In this document: piece after piece, positions 61,969-64,000 of the stretch
Position numbering within the stretch: the first letter of the stretch is position 1
Layout: each line of letters opens with the position of its first letter
Assembly: GCA_963855995.1 (NCBI GenBank)
Contig: OY979727.1
Coordinates: forward strand, 12,640,946-12,704,945
Direction: 5' to 3'
Length of the DNA: 64,000 nucleotides
DNA from: Muricea muricata
Taxonomy: Eukaryota; Cnidaria; Anthozoa; Malacalcyonacea; Plexauridae
Notes under the pieces: generated by a model
The model's database searches: none
Told to the model about the DNA's origin: nothing
What the model saw: only the letters and a program-made list of their open reading frames with translations
Position numbers and translations under genes: made by a program

Positions 61969-63934
61969 CATTTTATTGAATGTGTCTTATTTACCTTGTG
62001 GCCTCGTTTTCCTCGTTTACCATTGTGGTAGGCTGGGTCGCCGTTGTAACCCTATATAAGGTTCTGACATTAAGACAGGCCATAGTTACAGGTCGAGCGA
62101 TAAAAAGAATTGGTAAAAGATGTAAGCCTCCTGTTGCTTATTACCATTCTCATACATCTCATCGACTCTAATAAATTCATACTGCCTGTTTTCGTTGAGC
62201 GTGTCATATTTCTCAGCCACCTCTTGTAAACTGTTTTGCAACTTTTTTCTCCTTCCCCCATTGGCAGCCCATGAGATACTCGCATATGCTCTGACCTTAA
62301 GAAATTTGCTGAGTAACTATGAACACACCAGTTATTCAGCAATTTATTGAGATCAGAGCTTAAACCAGTATCTTATAGGCCTTTTCTGAAATAAGAGAAC
62401 AAGATGCATGCTGGTATAGCTTCAGTACAAGCAATTCCATATAAGGTATGATAAATTAATTATTTTGTACTGAATCTAAACCACAATGCACCATGCTTTG
62501 TAGTTCAGAAAAGGTCTATGGGCTGCCTATGAGTTTGATTCCCAAAGATAAATAAGTTCAAAAAATGCTTCTGCAATCCCTTGCTTGCACAAGTCTCATG
62601 TACTTTTATCAAGGGTTCCACAATGCAATGAAATTCCTTTAAAAAAGACCATCACCGTGGGGAAAGAGCCAATATTAATTGCTTATATCATATAATCTTT
62701 TCAAAAATTTGTTGTTTGTCACTCTCCTCCCCCCCCCCCCCCCCCCGCAATCCTCATGAGTACATGGGCCATTAACAATATAGTTGGTAAAATCTAGTAC
62801 TACTTACGGGAGGACCCATGATTCCAATCGGTCCTATGTTGCCAGGGGGTCCAGGATTGCCCTGCAACAAAAGGAAAAACGCCTCGTTTGCAACCAATGC
62901 AGAATCGTTTACATCTTAGCAAGTCAACGGCACCGCCTAGAATACACTCTATAGCATACATTACGAGCATAGCAGCCCAAAAAGTGTGTGTAAAATTTGT
63001 CGCTAGTCGCAAGCGCCATTTATGAAAGGTATTGTATATATTATAATACATAAGGTTGGCAACTTTATGTATTTATAATATATACAATGACTTTCATGAA
63101 TGGCGCTTGTGGCTCGCGACAAATTTTACACATACTTTTTGGGCTGCCTATGTTAAGAGTTATTGTCTATTATTCTCACCGGATTTCCTCGATTTCCAGG
63201 AGGCCCCCGCATACCAGCATGACCTGGCCATCCCTAAACAAGATATAGCTGACATTCAACATAGTTGAGTGATGGTTGACATTCACCACAGCTTTCGAAA
63301 TGCAGCAACTGGTAAAATTGTAAGACTCAAAATAAAGTTTGCTGTTTTCGAGTTAAAGTCACTTATCTCTTAGGGACCGTTCATTATTTATACCTCAGGG
63401 GGGCACCGAAGAGAAATTAAAAAAAGTACATATAAAAAAATTACCCAACCGCTCTGGGTGTTCAAAATTTTTTTACCCAACCTCTAATAGAAATCCAAGA
63501 TTTTAAAGCTGCCTTTGTAAACTTAACTCAAAATGACTGTTTTATTTGTTTTTGTCATTGCGTTTTCATGTATATGTTATTAACTGCGTTCGTTTATTAG
63601 CTATCATTATTCATTGTAGCATGTTCTCGTTTTCTCATTGGTCTTTTTTTTTCACCCAACCTTTTAGAGGTTTCAAAAATCAGTTACCCACCCAATTTCT
63701 CTTCGGTGCCCCCCTGAGGTATAAATAATGAACGGTCCCTTATGAGCTTAGTATTTTTAGAGTCATTTATGTATTTCTGCTATATTCCACCTTTCATGCA
63801 ACTGGATGCAGAAAAACCAATCGTATCTTCCAGGCCAAGAGTTAGGAACACGCATAGAAAAAGATATTTAAAATTATCCTCATACATACCGGGTCACCTT
63901 TTCTACCTTTCAGGCCTGGAGGACCTGGTTCAGG
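43416..63934 (-). CDS. Fibrillar (clade A/B-type) procollagen alpha chain, 63 exons traced, N-terminus outside window
   Basis: Fibrillar collagens are secreted as procollagen trimers, cleaved outside the cell and assembled into banded fibrils. On the minus strand the window contains 57 exons coding 992 residues of Gly-X-Y helix (46150-63934) and six exons coding a 266-residue C-telopeptide and C-propeptide (43416-45566), ending in a stop. Helix length is close to the ~1014 residues of vertebrate fibrillar chains. Forty-two of the 57 helix exons are exactly 54 nt; the rest are 18, 36, 45, 57, 90 or 99. Every exon starts with an intact Gly codon, except the most N-terminal one (63890-63934), which starts PEP GPP and may mark the helix start. 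All introns are phase 0 in the helix. The N-propeptide and signal peptide lie beyond 64000. Confidence 0.95.
45830..46045 (+). repeat. 114-bp satellite array 14 (about 1.9 units) in a collagen intron
   Basis: Contains AGTTCTAAACTGTTCTTC, TAGATCCAGTGTTACTACAG, AGGAGGAAACCTAAGC and a second unit starting ACTGGATAGCTC. It lies in the intron between the last helix exon (46150) and the telopeptide exon (45566). Confidence 0.88.
46150..49568 (-). CDS. Collagen helix exons, C-terminal third (16 exons)
   Basis: Exon spans: 46150-46167, 46249-46266, 46403-46438, 46544-46561, 46946-46999, 47097-47150, 47520-47573, 47714-47767, 48413-48469, 48571-48624, 48745-48798, 48861-48914, 49000-49053, 49158-49211, 49295-49348, 49515-49568. 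The last four in reading order are 18, 36, 18 and 18 nt, coding 2, 4, 2 and 2 triplets. The 57-nt exon at 48413 reads [10 protein letters not shown], a break in the repeat. Two donors are weak (GTTTGA after 46544, GTTGGT after 46946); all other borders are GT-AG with an acceptor AG directly before the Gly codon. Confidence 0.93.
49800..50170. repeat. Foldback element with ~130-bp arms in collagen intron
   Basis: Left arm AGTTTTTCTGAGTTTTGAG, GAAATACTTAACG, TTGAAGCTATT. Right arm holds the complements, ending with CAAAACTCAGAAAAACTG. Part of it is shared with 24126-24345 on the opposite strand. It explains the open frame seen at 49814-50014. Confidence 0.82.
50899..56311 (-). CDS. Collagen helix exons, middle part (22 exons)
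   Basis: Exon spans: 50899-50952, 51033-51086, 51348-51401, 51636-51689, 51765-51818, 52113-52166, 52286-52339, 52423-52476, 52736-52789, 52882-52935, 53389-53442, 53553-53606, 53784-53837, 53926-53979, 54219-54308 (90 nt), 54864-54917, 54991-55044, 55435-55488, 55560-55613, 55767-55820, 56053-56097 (45 nt), 56213-56311 (99 nt). All others are 54 nt. The exon at 51033 ends in CAG followed by GCAAGG, a GC donor. The 90-nt exon encodes a strongly acidic run ([11 protein letters not shown]). The larger introns (49569-50898 and 53000-53388) hold a foldback and a pyrimidine tract. Confidence 0.93.
51421..51502. repeat. Degenerate ATGATTT-type simple repeat
   Basis: Repeated ATGATTTATG and GATCTATG words, in the collagen intron between exons 51348-51401 and 51636-51689. 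Confidence 0.8.
51857..52066. mobile_element. MITE with ~56-bp terminal inverted repeats in collagen intron
   Basis: Left end AAGGCCCTGTCACACGG, then TTTTTCTTGCAACTTGCAA. Right end read inward is the same (AAGGCCCTGTCACACGG, TTTTTCTTGCAACTTGCAA), continuing to CTCTTA / CTCTTG. No clear target duplication. Confidence 0.8.
52988..53372 (+). repeat. Pyrimidine-rich tract with a ~50-bp tandem part
   Basis: About 385 bp almost free of runs of purines on the plus strand. From 53213 a unit with TTCTACCCCTA, ATAGTTAC and TCTCTCTC recurs three times at about 50-56 bp, including a run of about 14 C. In the collagen transcript it reads as purines. Confidence 0.8.
54015..54190 (+). repeat. 27-bp tandem repeat, about 6.5 copies, in collagen intron
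   Basis: ATTATG recurs at 54015, 54042, 54069, 54096, 54123 and 54150 (spacing 27). Unit: ATTATGCTAAAATCACTTTG then TACGGAA. As 27 is a multiple of three it gives a repeating nonapeptide frame on the plus strand, which is not a gene. Confidence 0.93.
54466..54790. repeat. Dispersed repeat with GTAGGTAGTGCAGT and GAAGGGCTTTCGCTGG blocks
   Basis: GTAGGTAGTGCAGT is repeated at about 58739 and, slightly changed, at 52570, all in collagen introns, each followed by AAATACACGAAAGG-like or AAAGAAC-like words and a CTTTCGC block. A partial mirror block (CCAGCGAAGACCTTTCG) lies near 54708. The family is not identified. Confidence 0.5.
57263..63934 (-). CDS. Collagen helix exons, N-terminal third (19 exons)
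   Basis: Exon spans: 57263-57316, 57855-57908, 58002-58055, 58159-58212, 58343-58396, 58480-58524, 58822-58875, 59538-59582, 59803-59856, 60242-60286, 60404-60457, 61154-61198, 61502-61546, 61619-61672, 61806-61859, 61995-62051, 62808-62861, 63180-63233, 63890-63934. The 45-nt class is frequent here. Exon 57263 has an Ala codon (GCG) where a Gly is due (GEK-AMD-GRR). Exon 61995 is 57 nt and reads [10 protein letters not shown]. Exons 61619 and 61806 share a GKPGKT end, suggesting local duplication. Tandem and foldback repeats occupy many of the introns. Confidence 0.93.
57389..57840. repeat. (CCATA)n pentanucleotide microsatellite, about 450 bp
   Basis: Almost pure CCATA from about 57528 to 57716, with CCACA variants at both sides. 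It gives open frames on both strands (MVWYG or HTIPY), which are artefacts. It ends about 15 bp from the donor of the exon at 57855. Confidence 0.96.
59032..59067. repeat. Perfect 15-bp-stem hairpin
   Basis: CTACTCGCTATCTAT, loop CGAGGA, ATAGATAGCGAGTAG. Located in the collagen intron between exons 58822-58875 and 59538-59582. Confidence 0.85.
59167..59471. mobile_element. MITE with AGGTACCCGCCCAGG ends and TA target sites
   Basis: Body 59169-59469. Both ends read inward as AGGTACCCGCCCAGGCAATA (22-bp perfect arms) and TA lies on each side, which fits a Tc1/mariner-type MITE. Inside, a ~45-bp block (GTGGCAGTGTATTATGAACT...) is duplicated at 59367 and 59416. Confidence 0.8.
60500..61025 (+). 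repeat. 52-bp tandem repeat, about 10 copies, in collagen intron
   Basis: TATCCAGAGATTTCCCTTTG recurs at 60506, 60558, 60610 and 60662 (as TACCC) and onwards with a 52-bp step; one unit near 60890 is shortened. Units also share CAACTCTCATCAACC and TGCAAACTCTAG. Confidence 0.95.
61880..61965. repeat. (TA)n microsatellite filling a 135-bp collagen intron
   Basis: An 86-bp nearly pure TA run inside the intron 61860-61994, leaving about 29 bp on the donor side and 20 bp on the acceptor side. Confidence 0.96.
62970..63150. repeat. 181-bp foldback element with ~85-bp arms in collagen intron
   Basis: Left arm AGCAGCCCAAAAAGTGTGTG, AAAATTTGTCGC, AAGCGCCATTTATGAAAG, TTGTATATATTATAA. The right arm is its complement; the spacer is about 10 bp (GGTTGGCAAC). 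Mirrored open frames on both strands result from this. Confidence 0.88.
63370..63742. mobile_element. 367-bp PIF/Harbinger-like MITE with TTA target duplications
   Basis: Body 63373-63739; both ends read inward as GGGACCGTTCATTATTTATA and the match continues for about 46 bp (CTCAGGGGGGCACCGAAGAG). TTA flanks both sides (63370-63372 and 63740-63742). 3-bp TTA/TWA sites with GG-starting ends are typical of PIF/Harbinger. Confidence 0.85.
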
Positions 63935-64000
63935 CTGTGGAGAAATGAGAAAGAAAACTCATTGACAATCGTTGGTAAGAAGTATGTATAGTTTTATCAT

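Noticed and set aside
62800..63268. Paired small proteins sharing a NFTHTFWAA segment
   Set aside because: Again mirrored arms of an inverted repeat overlapping collagen exons.

Overview
The window is animal nuclear DNA: AT-rich, intron-rich and crowded with short transposons and satellites. The gene set (an LMO4-type LIM factor, a WDR38-type WD40 protein, two NK-like homeobox genes and a fibrillar collagen built almost wholly of 54-nt Gly-X-Y exons) fits an early-branching metazoan, most likely an anthozoan cnidarian (sea anemone or coral). That placement is inferred from gene content and repeat style, not from any search.

Layout. 1-455: one coding exon of an LMO4-like gene on the minus strand, running off the left edge. 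456-15155: no gene recognised; this stretch holds many arrays of a 114-bp satellite in both orientations, a 92-bp tandem repeat and AT microsatellites. 15156-17966: a complete DNA transposon of Kolobok type (TTAA target duplications, 20-bp terminal inverted repeats, one intact 581-codon transposase frame). 17967-27500: no cellular gene recognised; foldback elements, a 67-bp hairpin, another satellite array and a LINE 3' fragment. 27790-30975 (minus): WDR38-like gene in six recognised exons, with a 17-bp tandem array against one splice acceptor. 32962-34066 (plus) and 36107-38761 (minus): two convergent homeobox genes of HHEX/BSX type, separated by an ~870-bp inverted repeat. 39138-43415: a MITE with 10-bp target duplications and another satellite array. 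43416-63934 (minus): a fibrillar collagen gene, 63 exons traced, covering the C-propeptide to its stop codon and 992 codons of triple helix; the N-terminal part lies beyond position 64000.

The genes do not form an operon or pathway. LMO4 and the homeobox genes are transcriptional regulators, WDR38 is a WD40 scaffold of unclear role, and the collagen is extracellular matrix. The best leads are the 114-bp satellite (several hairpins per unit plus splice-site-like motifs, and abutting a homeobox exon), the intact Kolobok element, the inverted homeobox pair around a foldback, and the collagen architecture (18-nt microexons, two 57-nt exons each carrying one extra codon that breaks the Gly-X-Y repeat, one Gly-to-Ala position, one GC-AG intron). 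All exon borders were set by eye from splice consensus, reading frame and family resemblance.
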